Assembly: GCA_900547395.1 (NCBI GenBank)
Contig: URGP01000014.1
Location: 1-58,844, forward strand
Origin: an uncultured Opitutales bacterium
Lineage (GTDB): Bacteria > Verrucomicrobiota > Verrucomicrobiia > Opitutales > Intestinicryptomonadaceae
DNA length: 58,844 nt
Direction: 5' to 3'
Shown: positions 17,608-27,759 of the stretch, piece after piece
How positions within the stretch are numbered: position 1 is the first letter of the stretch
How the letters are laid out: every line of letters starts with the position of its first letter
The notes under the pieces: generated by a model
Databases searched by the model: none
Seen by the model: only the letters and a program-made list of their open reading frames with translations
Told to the model about the DNA's origin: nothing
Translations under genes and position numbers: made by a program

Positions 17608-20160
17608 ATGATGGAGAAAATTTTTGTTTTGATTTTGCTTTTTACCCTGCCTTTGAGTGCTCAGGTTGAAGTAGCTAATAAAGCAGGAAATGCTTTCCCT
17701 TTGATTTCAGGCGGGAATGCCGCACAAATTTTTGTCGATGAAGACGATTTCGAGTCTGTCAAGAAAACCGCTTCATTGTTTGCTTCGGACTTGGAGATGG
17801 CAACGGGGGTTAAGAGCAAAGTCAAAATGGAAAGCCCTTTTGGAAAATATGCCGTCGTCATCGGAACGCTTGGCAAAAATAAGTTTATCGAGAGGCTCAT
17901 CGCCGAAAAAAAGTTGGACGTTTCAAAAATCAAGGGCGGCTGGGAGCAATATTTGATAAAGACGCTTGAAAATCCCGCAAACGGCATTTCAAAACTCTTG
18001 GTGATTGTCGGCTCCGACAGGCGCGGCGCATCTTACGGCGTGTTTTCGGTTTCCGAGGCGTGCGGAGTTTCGCCGCTATATTGGTGGGCTGATGTCCCCG
18101 TGAAAAAATCCAAAGAGATTTTCTTAAAGCCTGTAAATTTTTCAAGCAAAAGCCCGTCCGTAAAGTATAGGGGCATATTCATAAACGACGAGGGCTGGGG
18201 GCTTCACAGATGGAGCAGGCATACTTTTGAAAAGGAATCGGGCGGGATAGGCCCCAAAACTTACGAAAAAGTTTGCGAGCTTATTTTGCGTTTAAAGGGC
18301 AATATGTTAGCTCCTGCAATGCACCCTTGCACGAAGGCTTTTTACAAATTTCCCGAAAACAAAAAAGTGGCTGATTCCTTCGGGATTATCATAACAACGA
18401 GCCATTGCGAGCCTCTTCTTTTCAACAACGCAACCGAGTGGCAAAAGAAAACCATGGGTGAGTGGAATTACCTAACCAACAAAGACGGCATATTGTCTGT
18501 CTTGGATTTGCGCGTTTCGGAAGCGGCGGAATATGAGAATATTTATACGATGGGAATGCGCGGATTGCATGACGCAAAAATGGAAAACGTCGAGGGCAGG
18601 GAAGTAGAAATTTTGGAGGGCGTAATGAAAGACCAGCGCGAAATTCTTTCAAAATACATCAAAAAGCCGATAGCGGAAATTCCGCAGATATTTGTCCCGT
18701 ACAAAGAAACTTTGGATATTTACGAAAAGCAAATGAATCTTCCCGACGACATAACTTTGGTATGGCCCGACGACAATTACGGATACCTCAAACGCCTAAG
18801 TAATCCCGATGAGCAAAAACGAAGCGGCGGTTCGGGCATCTATTATCACTTGTCTTATTTGGGCGGGCCGCACGACTATTTGTGGCTTTGCACAACTTCG
18901 CCCGTATTGATGTTTGAAGAGCTTAAAAAGGCTTATGATTTCGGTGCCGACAGATATTGGCTTTTGAATGTCGGCGACATAAAGCCGATGGAGCTTGGAA
19001 TGCTGTCTTTCTTCGACTTGGCTTGGGATATTTCAAAAGCGACCGACGTGTCCGTTAACCGCTATCAGGCGGATTGGCTTTCAAAAATTTTCGGCATTAA
19101 GTACAGAAAGGATTTGCAGTTTGTCTTGGAGGAATTTTACCGCCTTTCTTGGAGCCGAAAGCCTGAATTTATGGGCTGGGAGCGCGAATGGGACGCCCCG
19201 AAATGGAAGGATATTTTGGATACTGATTTCTCTTTTGAAAATTACAACGATGCTCAGCAGAGAATTGCCGACTACAAGAAAATAGTGGAAATTTCAGATA
19301 AAATCCAAAATTCCCTGCCCGAAGAATATAAGCCTGCGTTCTTTGAATTGGCAGGCTATCCCGTAAAGGCGTCATGGCAGATGAACCGCAAGTTTTTAAT
19401 GGCGCAGTTAAACCATGAATTGGCGGCGAAGAAAGATTTTGCAGGGGCTAATTGGGCGGCGGAGGAATCGCGGGCGGCTTACAATGAAATTGAGAAGCTG
19501 AATGCAGATTACAACGCTTTATTGGGCGGCAAGTGGAATCAAATGATGATGCTTGCACCCGGGTGGTGCGCAAAATACCATCTGATGCCCGAGCTTTCTG
19601 TCGCTGAAAATGTCAAGCCGAGGGCTGTCGATTTGGCTCCCAAAAAAGAGAAATCCGCATTGAAAGGTTGCGCTGTCATAAATCTTAAAAACTTTAAAAA
19701 GAAGATTGAAAACGGGAATGCCATAAGAATTGTGGAAGGCATTGGCTATGATAAACATTCCATACAGTTGGGAAATCCAAAAGAAAAAACAGCCGACAAT
19801 GGCTTAAACGCTTCCCGCATTGAGTATGAATTTAATGCGGACGAAAATGCGCAGAAGCTGAAAATCCATGTTTATACTGTTCCGTTTTTTCCCGTCCACG
19901 ATGGGAAAAGCACGAAGTTCGGCGTTTCGGTTGACGGCGGCAAACCGATTGTTTTTGAAAATAAATTTAAGGAATTTTCAGGCAGGTGGAAAGACCAAGT
20001 CTTGCAAAACGGGGCAGTAGAAGTTCGGGAAATTCCCGTAAAAAAGTCGCGAAAGCATACAATATCTTTTATTTGCGCGGATGCGGGCGTAATGATTCAG
20101 CGCGTAGTGATAGATTGGGGCGGTCTTAAAAAAACTTATGTCGGTCCAAGCGCAAACTAA
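17608..20160 (+). CDS. GH115 xylan alpha-(4-O-methyl)glucuronidase
   Basis: Removes 4-O-methyl-glucuronic acid from internal xylose residues of xylan. The ATG at 17608 has GGAG 9 nt upstream and leads into a signal peptide (MMEKIFVLILLFTLPLSAQ). The 850-aa protein has the family's N-terminal domain, a catalytic barrel (YRGIFINDEGWGL; MLAPAMHP; TTSHCEPL; WPDDNYGY) and a C-terminal sandwich. Conserved acidic positions lie in WPDDNYG and around YHLSYLGGPHDY. It pairs with a CE7 esterase 18 nt downstream. It complements the GH67 enzyme encoded convergently, which acts only on terminal glucuronosyl-xylose. Confidence 0.95.
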   Translation: MMEKIFVLILLFTLPLSAQVEVANKAGNAFPLISGGNAAQIFVDEDDFESVKKTASLFASDLEMATGVKSKVKMESPFGKYAVVIGTLGKNKFIERLIAEKKLDVSKIKGGWEQYLIKTLENPANGISKLLVIVGSDRRGASYGVFSVSEACGVSPLYWWADVPVKKSKEIFLKPVNFSSKSPSVKYRGIFINDEGWGLHRWSRHTFEKESGGIGPKTYEKVCELILRLKGNMLAPAMHPCTKAFYKFPENKKVADSFGIIITTSHCEPLLFNNATEWQKKTMGEWNYLTNKDGILSVLDLRVSEAAEYENIYTMGMRGLHDAKMENVEGREVEILEGVMKDQREILSKYIKKPIAEIPQIFVPYKETLDIYEKQMNLPDDITLVWPDDNYGYLKRLSNPDEQKRSGGSGIYYHLSYLGGPHDYLWLCTTSPVLMFEELKKAYDFGADRYWLLNVGDIKPMELGMLSFFDLAWDISKATDVSVNRYQADWLSKIFGIKYRKDLQFVLEEFYRLSWSRKPEFMGWEREWDAPKWKDILDTDFSFENYNDAQQRIADYKKIVEISDKIQNSLPEEYKPAFFELAGYPVKASWQMNRKFLMAQLNHELAAKKDFAGANWAAEESRAAYNEIEKLNADYNALLGGKWNQMMMLAPGWCAKYHLMPELSVAENVKPRAVDLAPKKEKSALKGCAVINLKNFKKKIENGNAIRIVEGIGYDKHSIQLGNPKEKTADNGLNASRIEYEFNADENAQKLKIHVYTVPFFPVHDGKSTKFGVSVDGGKPIVFENKFKEFSGRWKDQVLQNGAVEVREIPVKKSRKHTISFICADAGVMIQRVVIDWGGLKKTYVGPSAN

Positions 20161-20178
20161 TTTGTTCTAAAAATAATC

Positions 20179-21507
20179 ATGAAAAAATATATAGTGTCAA
20201 TACTGGCAATCTTTTTTGGAGTTCTCGCTTTTGCGGAAACAAAAAAAGAGGGCGATTATGAAATAAGCATCAAAACAACAAAGTCAGATGCCATATACAA
20301 ACAAGGCGAAAAGGCGACTTTTATCCTGAAAGCCACGAAAAACGGAAATCCTGCCGCAGGTTTGGAACTTAAAGGCGAAATATCAAAAGATTCGGTTGCG
20401 CCAAGAATTCCAATCGAGGCAAAAACAGATGAAAACGGCTCTTTTGAAATTTCATCGACTTTGAACGAGCCCGGGTTTTTGAAGTGCAAAATTTTTGTCT
20501 CAATTCCGCCTTCGGAAAATCAAAAGGAAAAGAAAGTTGACATGCTTGCGGGGGCGGCTTTCGACCCTTTTAAAATCAAGCCGAGCCTGCCTGCTCCAAA
20601 AGATTTTGACAAGTTTTGGAACGAGCAGAAAAAAATCTTAAAGAAAATTCCAATGAACATCGTAATGACTCCCGTTGAGTCTGAAGACCCGAATATTGAA
20701 GTTTTCGATATCCAAGCCGACACTTTTAACGGAAAGATGAGCGCGTATCTTGCCATGCCAAAAGGCGCAAAGCCTAAAAGTCTGCCTGCGATTGTTTTTC
20801 CGAGAGGCGCGGGAGTGTATTCTTCGATAATAAGATATAATTGGGCTAAGGAGGGTTTTATTGCCTTAGATTTCAATGTGCACGGCTTGCCGAATGGAAA
20901 GCCCCGCTCTTATTATGAAAAGGCGCAAAGCGACGGGTTGTGGGGGTACGAAACACGAAACAGCGAATCCCGCGAAACCATATTTTTCAGGGAAGCCTTT
21001 ATGCGCTTGATGAGGGCTATGGACGTTGCAATGTCTCTTCCGCAATGGGACGGCAAAAATTTGATTTTGACGGGCGGAAGCCAAGGAGGAGGACAGTCCA
21101 TTGCGGGAGCTGCGCTATATAACGACAAAGTTTCTTTGGTTGTGGCTACAATTCCCGCCCTTTGCGACCATAGCGGCATTGTAGTTGGCAGGACTACTGG
21201 CTGGCCTCACTTTGTTAAGGAAAAGGATGCAAACGGCAATTACTCGAAAGAAAGAGTGGAGGCGGCAAGATATGTGGATTGCATGAATTTTGCTTCCCGC
21301 ATAAAATGCCCCGCATACTTTACGATAAATTTTGCCGACGATGTTTGCGAGCCGACGTCTTCATTTGCAGCATACAACAACGTGAAGTCAAAGAAGGATG
21401 TTTTGTGCGAAGTCGAATACAGGCATATGGACTGGCAGCCTACAACAGGCAAATTTGTATATGAAAAAATTATGGAATCGGTAAAAAACAATGCCGCAAA
21501 AAAATAG
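20179..21507 (+). CDS. Exported CE7 (AXE1-family) acetyl xylan esterase-like protein
   Basis: A 442-aa secreted alpha/beta-hydrolase with a signal peptide (MKKYIVSILAIFFGVLAFA). An Ig-like N-terminal domain (about 25-110; ATKNGNPAAGLELKG) precedes the AXE1 catalytic domain. The nucleophile is Ser301 in GGSQGG; the acid lies in NFADDVCEPTS and the His in YRHMDW. PAIVFPRGAG contains the oxyanion region. It is co-transcribed with GH115. Removing acetyl groups from xylan or its oligomers would help both glucuronidases and the xylanase. Confidence 0.92.
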   Translation: MKKYIVSILAIFFGVLAFAETKKEGDYEISIKTTKSDAIYKQGEKATFILKATKNGNPAAGLELKGEISKDSVAPRIPIEAKTDENGSFEISSTLNEPGFLKCKIFVSIPPSENQKEKKVDMLAGAAFDPFKIKPSLPAPKDFDKFWNEQKKILKKIPMNIVMTPVESEDPNIEVFDIQADTFNGKMSAYLAMPKGAKPKSLPAIVFPRGAGVYSSIIRYNWAKEGFIALDFNVHGLPNGKPRSYYEKAQSDGLWGYETRNSESRETIFFREAFMRLMRAMDVAMSLPQWDGKNLILTGGSQGGGQSIAGAALYNDKVSLVVATIPALCDHSGIVVGRTTGWPHFVKEKDANGNYSKERVEAARYVDCMNFASRIKCPAYFTINFADDVCEPTSSFAAYNNVKSKKDVLCEVEYRHMDWQPTTGKFVYEKIMESVKNNAAKK

Positions 21508-21530
21508 CCGCTAAAATTCCGTGTGCAAAA

Positions 21531-21560
21531 AAACGCCGCCTGTTAGCTCGGGCGGCGTTT
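21531..21560. terminator. Terminator between convergent glucuronidase operons
   Basis: A ten-bp stem, AAACGCCGCC/GGCGGCGTTT, between the CE7 gene (plus) and the GH67 gene (minus). A-rich left and T-rich right flanks allow it to work in both directions. Confidence 0.88.
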
Positions 21561-21619
21561 CTTTATTTAACGCATAAAAATTGATTTTTTTTTTAGTAAA
21601 AGAATCTGTTTTTTTTATA

Positions 21620-23662
21620 TTAGTTGTGATGTTTTAAGTTAAGTTTTATATTTTTTAAATCTTCTAATTTTTGAGTTGGTCGTTCAATTTCTTCGGGAAA
21701 TTCCAATCCTGAAAATGTTTGAAAGTAGAGAAGACAGGCATCTCTCCACCACACGGCATCGTTTGCTTGAATTTCAAATTTTGCTTTTACTTCTTCAAAT
21801 CTTCTTTTGTCGATATAAGGGCGCAGAGAATTCCATATGTCTTGAAACATTCTTGCATTTTTTACTCCGCAATCGTAAGCTTTGCACAAATTGTTCCAAA
21901 GAGTGTCCCCGTTTTTCATTGTGTATTTCCACGGCAAATGGTGAAAGAAAAGCAAATATTCATCGGGGCATAAATCTGGATTTTCGTACAATTCTTTAAG
22001 GGGGGAATTGTATTGGTTTACAGCTCCTGTCCCATTGGAAGTCCTGTCAAACCCTATGCCGTATTTTGAGGCTTTGTGGTAGTAGGTGGAAGTCCAGTCA
22101 ATGCGTTCTGCCTTGTCGTGCCATGGCTGTGGTCCGTAATGGTGACCTTCGGCAAAAATATGGTGTAGCCCTAATGGCATCATGTAATTTACGGCTGTTT
22201 CTCTGGAAATCATCATAATTCTTTTTGCTTTTTTGAGAAAAACCGGATTGTTTGAAAACGTCAGTTTAAGCCATTCTTCCGCAATTTCATCGGACGATAA
22301 ATTGCAATTCCAAGACAGTCTTCCGAATGCATACCAGTTCGCTTGGGCAAAATGGTGTCCCGTCCAATTCTTGTCTTCTCCAATGTTTGCGACTGCACAA
22401 ACAGCGGTTGGTGAATTTTTGCGCAAGGAACCGTTTGTGGTTTTTGCGATTGTGGAATTTTGTCCGCACACGAATGTATCGTAATTTAAACATTCCTTAA
22501 TCAGGGGTGAAAGATATACCAAGTGGTTTGAAAATCCCAAATACTCTTGCGTAAGCTGAAATTCCACGCACATAGAAGTCTTTTTTAACGCGCCGAAAAG
22601 CGGATTAAAAGGCTCTCTCGGTTGAAAGTCAATGGGGCCGTTTTTTATTTGTAAAATTACATTGTCGGCAAATTTGCCGTCCAATGGCATAAATTCATTG
22701 TATGCCTGCATTGCTCTGTCTTGCGTGTCCGGGGCATAAACAAACGCTCTCCAAAAAACTATTCCATTGTGGGGTTTTAAAATTTCCGCGAGCATATTTG
22801 CCCCGTCCGCATGGGTTCTTCCAAAATCCTGCGGGCCTGGTTGCCCTTCCGAATTTGCCTTGACAAGCACTCCGCCGAAATCGGGGATAAGTTTGTAGAT
22901 TTCATCAAACTTTTTTTTCCACCATATTTTAACAGCATTATTTTCAGGATCAGACGTATTGAGCTTTCCCAATATTTGAGGCGATGCAAAATTTACGGAA
23001 AGATAAACTTTTATTCCGTAAGGTCTGAATATGTCAGCAATCACCTTTACTTTTGTCAAATATTCCCCGTCAAGAATTTTAGGGTTTGCGTTTACATTGT
23101 TTAAGACTATTGCATTGATTCCTATGGATGCGTTTGCTCTCGCATACTCTTCATATCGCGGAGAGATTTTTTCGGGCAGTTCTTCCCATTTCCAAATTGA
23201 TTTACCCGCGTATCCGCGCTCCACGCTTCCATCGAGGTTATCCCAATGATTTAGCATTCGGATATCGAATGACGGCGCACTTTTTATTGTTTTTTTCCCG
23301 CAAAGCTCTCCAAGCTCTTGAAGTCTCAACAAATGATATGTTCCATATAATATACCGACTGAAGTTGCAGATTCTATGGATGTGAAATTTTTTGAAAAAC
23401 TTATCCTGAATGCATCGTTTTGCAATTCTTTTTGGTGGGAAATGAGCAATTTTACAGGTGAACCTTTCCATTGGCGGTTAAGTTCTTTCTTTGCGATTTT
23501 TATACTATCGTCGCCAATGTTTTCATCAATTTTTGAATTTTGGTTGACATTTGCCCTAAGCCATAGGCGGCTACCGTCTTCGTCGGGCAACGGTTCCGAC
23601 AGGGCTTGCATTGTTGCGGAGCAGGCGAAAAAGAGCAGGGCTGAAAATATATTTAATCGCAT
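21620..23662 (-). CDS. GH67 alpha-glucuronidase
   Basis: Releases (methyl)glucuronic acid from the terminal xylose of aldouronic acids. A 680-aa protein with a signal peptide (MRLNIFSALLFFACSATMQA), an N-terminal GH20-like domain, a central barrel and a helical C-terminal domain. Catalytic regions are VKANSEGQPGPQDFGRTH (acid Glu), QIKNGPIDFQPREPF (Asp) and VEFQLTQEYLG (Glu), matching the family's three carboxylates. The export signal is notable because many characterised bacterial GH67 enzymes are intracellular. It follows the GH95 gene at 13 bp on the minus strand, in one operon. Confidence 0.95.
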   Translation of the reverse strand: MRLNIFSALLFFACSATMQALSEPLPDEDGSRLWLRANVNQNSKIDENIGDDSIKIAKKELNRQWKGSPVKLLISHQKELQNDAFRISFSKNFTSIESATSVGILYGTYHLLRLQELGELCGKKTIKSAPSFDIRMLNHWDNLDGSVERGYAGKSIWKWEELPEKISPRYEEYARANASIGINAIVLNNVNANPKILDGEYLTKVKVIADIFRPYGIKVYLSVNFASPQILGKLNTSDPENNAVKIWWKKKFDEIYKLIPDFGGVLVKANSEGQPGPQDFGRTHADGANMLAEILKPHNGIVFWRAFVYAPDTQDRAMQAYNEFMPLDGKFADNVILQIKNGPIDFQPREPFNPLFGALKKTSMCVEFQLTQEYLGFSNHLVYLSPLIKECLNYDTFVCGQNSTIAKTTNGSLRKNSPTAVCAVANIGEDKNWTGHHFAQANWYAFGRLSWNCNLSSDEIAEEWLKLTFSNNPVFLKKAKRIMMISRETAVNYMMPLGLHHIFAEGHHYGPQPWHDKAERIDWTSTYYHKASKYGIGFDRTSNGTGAVNQYNSPLKELYENPDLCPDEYLLFFHHLPWKYTMKNGDTLWNNLCKAYDCGVKNARMFQDIWNSLRPYIDKRRFEEVKAKFEIQANDAVWWRDACLLYFQTFSGLEFPEEIERPTQKLEDLKNIKLNLKHHN

Positions 23663-23675
23663 TTTTTTGAAAATA

Positions 23676-26114
23676 TTATTTCTTGTAAATTTTATACGTT
23701 TTGTTTGGGGAAGTTTGCAAATCGTATTCGTACACTTTTTTTAGGGTAGGTTTTTCGGGAGTTATTTCTTTTGAAATTTTTACGGGATTTATGTTTGCGC
23801 GCCTGTAAAGCGGATTTGGGTTTTCCCCTTGCGCGGGCTTTAACCCCTTGCCTTTGAGCGGAACGTAGGAGCGCAGGCGAAGGTTTCCCCCGATATGCGA
23901 TGTTATTTTAGCGTCTTTTAATTCACCGTTTTCCCAAGCCATTGAAACAGTGAAATTTCCGCGCGCCTTTAATCCTTCAATACTGCCGTTTTCCCAGTCG
24001 CTTGGCAGTGCGGGGAGCAGGTGCAATGCGCCGTCGTGGCTTTGCATCAGCATTTCGGCAATTCCAGCCGTAAAGCCGAAATTGCCGTCGATTTGGAATG
24101 GCGGGTGGGCGTCGAAAAGATTATGGTATGTGCGCCCGTCGCTGTTTGGTTCGACCAATACGAGCATTATTTTTATGATATCCATTGCTCTGTCTCCGTC
24201 CAAGAGCCTTGCCCAGAGATTTATCTTCCAGCCGATGGACCAACCTGTAGCCGCGTCTCCCCTGTATTCAAGAGATTTTTTTGCGGCTTGGAAAAGTTCG
24301 GGATTTTGATAGGGAGATATTTGATTGCCGGGGTAAAGCCCGTAAAGATGCGAAACGTGTCTATGGTTGCTTTTAATGTCGTCAACGTCTTCAAGCCATT
24401 CTTGCAGCTGGTTGTGCCTTCCGATTTGCATCGGCGGAAGTTTTTTTATCATGTCGCCAAGCTTTTTTGCGTAGTTTGGGTTTTTGCCCAGAATAATGGT
24501 CGCATTTTTTACGTTTGAAAGAATGTCAAAGACGAGCTGGTTGTCGATTGTAGGACCCGCGACGATTGACGTTTTGCCGATTGGGGAGTGTTCGGGAGAG
24601 TTTGACGGGCAGGTTAGCATGTATTTGTATTTTGGATCTTCCACAAGATAATCCATGTAAAAATCGGCACATCCTTTTAAAACGGGATAATATTCTTCGA
24701 GGAATTTTTTGTCTCCCGTAAACAAGTAATGCTCCCATAAATGCTGGCTTATCCACGCGCCTCCGCCGACCCACATCCCGAAATATGCGGGGTCAACAAT
24801 TCCCGTTGAACGCCAAATATCCGTGTTGTGGTGCAGTACCCAGCCGTTGCAACCGTACATTTCTTTTGCGGTTTTAGCCCCGTTTACAGCCAAGCCTTTT
24901 GTGAAATCAAAAAGCGGTTCGGCGCATTCCGAAAGATTGGTGTTTTCGGCGGGCCAATAGTTCATTTCAAGATTTATGTTTGTTGTGTACTTGCCGTCCC
25001 ACGGGGCAATCAAATCCTTGTTCCATATGCCTTGCAGATTGGCGGGCTGCCCGCCTTTTTGGGACGAGCTTATCATTAAATATCTGCCGAATTGAAACAT
25101 TAGGGCAATCAAAGACTTATCGTTTGTCTTTGCAAAATCCCTTACCCGTTCGTGCGTCTCTTTTCCGCTTTCTTCGCTTTTTCCGAGATTGATTTTTACC
25201 CTGTCAAACTGCGACTTGTAAAGTTCTATATGCTCTTCTTTTGCTAAGCGGTAGTCTTTTTTTATCGCCGCTTGCAGAATGTCGTTTGCCTTTTTGCTTT
25301 CGTCGCCGGAAATGTCTTGAAAGTTTTTGAAATTTGTGGCGGCACTTATGTATATGGTTGCGGTTTTCGCTCCGGATACTGATAGCTTTCCGTTTTCTGA
25401 AACGATTTTTCCATCGTCGATTTTTACAAAAGTTCTGGTTTCAACTTTGACTTTGCCTTCTATTTCTTCGTGCCCTTTACCTTTTGCGTTCAATATGAGA
25501 GTGTCTTTCTCATTTTTTACCGACACTTCGTCAAGAGGGCATTGGTAGCTTAAAGAAAAGTTTAAGGCGTTCTTTTTGTCGGCTTCAATTCTCATTATGA
25601 TGACGCCGTCTTTAAGCGAGGCAAAAACTTCGCGCTTGAAAGTTGTTTCCCCGATTTTGTAGGAAACCGTGGCTATTGCTTTTGATATGTCGAGTTCCCT
25701 GTAATATTCCTTGTAGTTTTCCTGACCCTCAAAATCAATAAAAAGACTGCCAATGGTTTGGTATGGCATTCCGTTTTGTGGAGTTTTAAACTCCCTGTTT
25801 ATGAGAGCTTCCGCTTCACTTGTCTTGCCTTCAAATATCAGCTTGCGGACTTCTGAAAGATATTTGTGCGCCCCTGCTTTTGCGTTGTTGTGCGGCGCGC
25901 CCGCCCAAACGGTTTCTTCATTTAATTGAAGCTCCTCCCTTTCGGGATTACCGTAGAGCATTGCGCCGAGTTTTGAGTTGCCGAGCGGCAGAGCCTGCGT
26001 CCATTCATGCGCCGGCGTTGCGTACCACAGCTTCATTTCTTCCGCAAAACTTGCCGAAGCAGAAAACAAAAAAAACGCTATAAATAACCCCTTAACATTC
26101 ATATATTTTTTCAT
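23676..26114 (-). CDS. GH95 alpha-L-fucosidase/alpha-L-galactosidase
   Basis: An 812-aa inverting glycosidase with a signal peptide, an N-terminal beta-sandwich, an (alpha/alpha)6 barrel and a C-terminal beta domain. Family marks include [21 protein letters not shown] near the start, [13 protein letters not shown] (catalytic-base-activating Asn residues), CPSNSPEH (acid Glu) and [13 protein letters not shown] (Asp). GH95 acts on alpha-1,2-fucose or the equivalent L-galactose, as found in xyloglucan and some complex xylans. Placement with GH67 and the hexuronate carrier suggests trimming of decorated glucuronoxylan. Fucose and L-galactose cannot be told apart by eye. Confidence 0.94.
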   Translation of the reverse strand: MKKYMNVKGLFIAFFLFSASASFAEEMKLWYATPAHEWTQALPLGNSKLGAMLYGNPEREELQLNEETVWAGAPHNNAKAGAHKYLSEVRKLIFEGKTSEAEALINREFKTPQNGMPYQTIGSLFIDFEGQENYKEYYRELDISKAIATVSYKIGETTFKREVFASLKDGVIIMRIEADKKNALNFSLSYQCPLDEVSVKNEKDTLILNAKGKGHEEIEGKVKVETRTFVKIDDGKIVSENGKLSVSGAKTATIYISAATNFKNFQDISGDESKKANDILQAAIKKDYRLAKEEHIELYKSQFDRVKINLGKSEESGKETHERVRDFAKTNDKSLIALMFQFGRYLMISSSQKGGQPANLQGIWNKDLIAPWDGKYTTNINLEMNYWPAENTNLSECAEPLFDFTKGLAVNGAKTAKEMYGCNGWVLHHNTDIWRSTGIVDPAYFGMWVGGGAWISQHLWEHYLFTGDKKFLEEYYPVLKGCADFYMDYLVEDPKYKYMLTCPSNSPEHSPIGKTSIVAGPTIDNQLVFDILSNVKNATIILGKNPNYAKKLGDMIKKLPPMQIGRHNQLQEWLEDVDDIKSNHRHVSHLYGLYPGNQISPYQNPELFQAAKKSLEYRGDAATGWSIGWKINLWARLLDGDRAMDIIKIMLVLVEPNSDGRTYHNLFDAHPPFQIDGNFGFTAGIAEMLMQSHDGALHLLPALPSDWENGSIEGLKARGNFTVSMAWENGELKDAKITSHIGGNLRLRSYVPLKGKGLKPAQGENPNPLYRRANINPVKISKEITPEKPTLKKVYEYDLQTSPNKTYKIYKK

Positions 26115-26163
26115 GATAAAATAAAAATATAAAAGATTTTCTTTGCTTGTGTATCAAATCTTT

Positions 26164-26178
26164 GCTTTACAGTAAAGC
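26164..26178. promoter_or_regulatory. Variant operator between GH95-GH67 operon and ExuT-like gene
   Basis: GCTTTACAGTAAAGC is a perfect 15-bp palindrome centred at 26171 in the 128-bp divergent region. It is the same GCTTTACWGTAAA type as the site upstream of GH115. Confidence 0.65.
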
Positions 26179-26242
26179 GAGAAGAAACTTTAAAACTTTT
26201 CGGAGAATTGTTTATTTATGCATTGATTAACAAATATATAAA

Positions 26243-27532
26243 ATGAAAATTCCCAAATTCAGATGGATCATTTGCGGCTTATTGTTTACAATAACTGCGA
26301 TAAACTATATGGACAGGCAAATAATCGCCCTTTTAAAGCCGCAGCTGGAAAGAGATTTCGGGTGGTCTGAAATCGACTACTCCAACATAGTTGCCGTTTT
26401 TCAATTCGCCTATGCTGTTGGCTCGGTTTTGATGGGGATATTTATAGACAAAATCGGAGTGCGGCGTGGAATGGCGATAGTGGCTTTTTTTTGGAGCTTG
26501 GCGACAGCGGCGCATGCTTTTGTATGCGAATTTGACATTTTTGGAATAACGGTTTCCGCCACTATTGGATTTATGATTGCAAGAGTGGGTTTGGGTTTGT
26601 TTGAAAGCGGGAATTTTCCTGCTTCGGTGCGTTCTGTTGCGACTTGGTTCCCAAGAAGCGAAGTCGCGCTTGCAAACGGTTTTTTTAATTCAGGAAGCAA
26701 TGTCGGCGCGATTATAGCACCTGTCATCGTGCCTGTATTGGCTTGGGCTTTGGGGTGGAGAATGTCGTTTTTTATCTTGGGTGTTTTGGGAATTGTTTGG
26801 ATATTGTTTTGGCTTTTGTTGTATTCCGCGCCCGAAAAATCCAAGTATATTACAAAAGGCGAACTCAAACATATAAATTCAAATGCAGGAGAGCCTGAAA
26901 AATCCGAAGAGGAGAAACCTATTTCTTTTTGGGAGCTTTTAAAACGCCGCCAAATTTATGCTTTTGCCGTGGGAACTGCTATTGCGTCTCCTGTTTGGTT
27001 TTTCTATCTGTTTTGGATGCCGACTTTTTTGAACAGGCAATTTAATTTGTCCATTGCCGAGCAGACTCCGTATTTGGTTTTGATTTATTTAATGGCATGT
27101 GTCGGAAGCGTGGGGGGCGGATGGATTTCTTCAAGCCTTTTGAAACGTGGCAAGTCTTTGAATTTTTCGAGAAAGATGTCGCTATTTATATGCGCGTTTT
27201 TGGTTTGCCCCGTATTCTTTGCGCCGCATACTTCAAGCGCGGTTATAGCCGCTCTTTTAGTGGGATTGGCAGGGGCGTCCCATCAGGGATTTCTCGCAAA
27301 TCTCTACGCGTTGATAAGCGATGTTGCACCAAAAAATTCCGTTGCGACAATCACGGGCTTTGGCACAATGTGCGCGGCTGCGACTTCCATTGCCGCGTCA
27401 AAAAGCATCGGCTATGTTTTGGAGTCTGCAAACGGCAATTACACGCTGATATTTGCATTCGCATCTATCTCTTATTTGTTTGCCGCTGTGTTAATACAGA
27501 TGATTTCTCCGCATTTGAAAAAGATGTGGTAG
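26243..27532 (+). CDS. MFS hexuronate transporter (ExuT/ACS family)
   Basis: A 429-aa, 12-helix carrier of the anion:cation symporter branch of MFS. The N-terminal INYMDRQIIALLKPQL, GLGLFESGNFPASVRSVATW and FNSGSNVGAI are typical of ExuT-type hexuronate transporters. It is divergent from GH95-GH67 and shares their operator, which points to uptake of glucuronate or 4-O-methyl-glucuronate released by GH115 and GH67. Substrate is inferred from family and context. Confidence 0.92.
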   Translation: MKIPKFRWIICGLLFTITAINYMDRQIIALLKPQLERDFGWSEIDYSNIVAVFQFAYAVGSVLMGIFIDKIGVRRGMAIVAFFWSLATAAHAFVCEFDIFGITVSATIGFMIARVGLGLFESGNFPASVRSVATWFPRSEVALANGFFNSGSNVGAIIAPVIVPVLAWALGWRMSFFILGVLGIVWILFWLLLYSAPEKSKYITKGELKHINSNAGEPEKSEEEKPISFWELLKRRQIYAFAVGTAIASPVWFFYLFWMPTFLNRQFNLSIAEQTPYLVLIYLMACVGSVGGGWISSSLLKRGKSLNFSRKMSLFICAFLVCPVFFAPHTSSAVIAALLVGLAGASHQGFLANLYALISDVAPKNSVATITGFGTMCAAATSIAASKSIGYVLESANGNYTLIFAFASISYLFAAVLIQMISPHLKKMW

Positions 27533-27598
27533 CTTATATTTAAAGCCTTTGTTCGTACATTTAAAATCAATGGCGGTAAAATGATAAATGTTGGAAAA

Positions 27599-27609
27599 AT
27601 TACTGTAAT
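27599..27609. promoter_or_regulatory. Operator palindrome downstream of the ExuT-like gene
   Basis: ATTACTGTAAT (extended AATTACTGTAATATT) lies 66 bp past the transporter stop and 185 bp before the next small reading frame. What it controls is unclear; see the hairpin-terminated stretch that follows. Confidence 0.5.
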
Positions 27610-27691
27610 ATTTGAAAATATTTACATTTGTTTAAAAATTTGAGACAAGTGTATCTGTTTAGTTAAAACAATGATAGTTTTAATTTTTCAT

Positions 27692-27723
27692 AGGTAGATA
27701 GTTATATAGGTAGGTAGTTAAAT
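27692..27723. repeat. Tandem 16-bp imperfect repeat
   Basis: AGGTAGATAGTTATAT followed directly by AGGTAGGTAGTTAAAT (14 of 16 matches). It ends exactly where the next hairpin begins. Confidence 0.7.
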
Positions 27724-27759
27724 GGGGCTTGCGTTCGCGCGTAAGCCCCTTCCTTTTTT
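27724..27759 (+). terminator. Strong hairpin terminator after the ExuT-like gene
   Basis: GGGGCTT...AAGCCCC stem with inner GCG/CGC pairs around a TTCG centre, then a CCTTTTTT tail. It ends the transporter mRNA or a small separate transcript from the 27600-27760 stretch. Confidence 0.85.
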
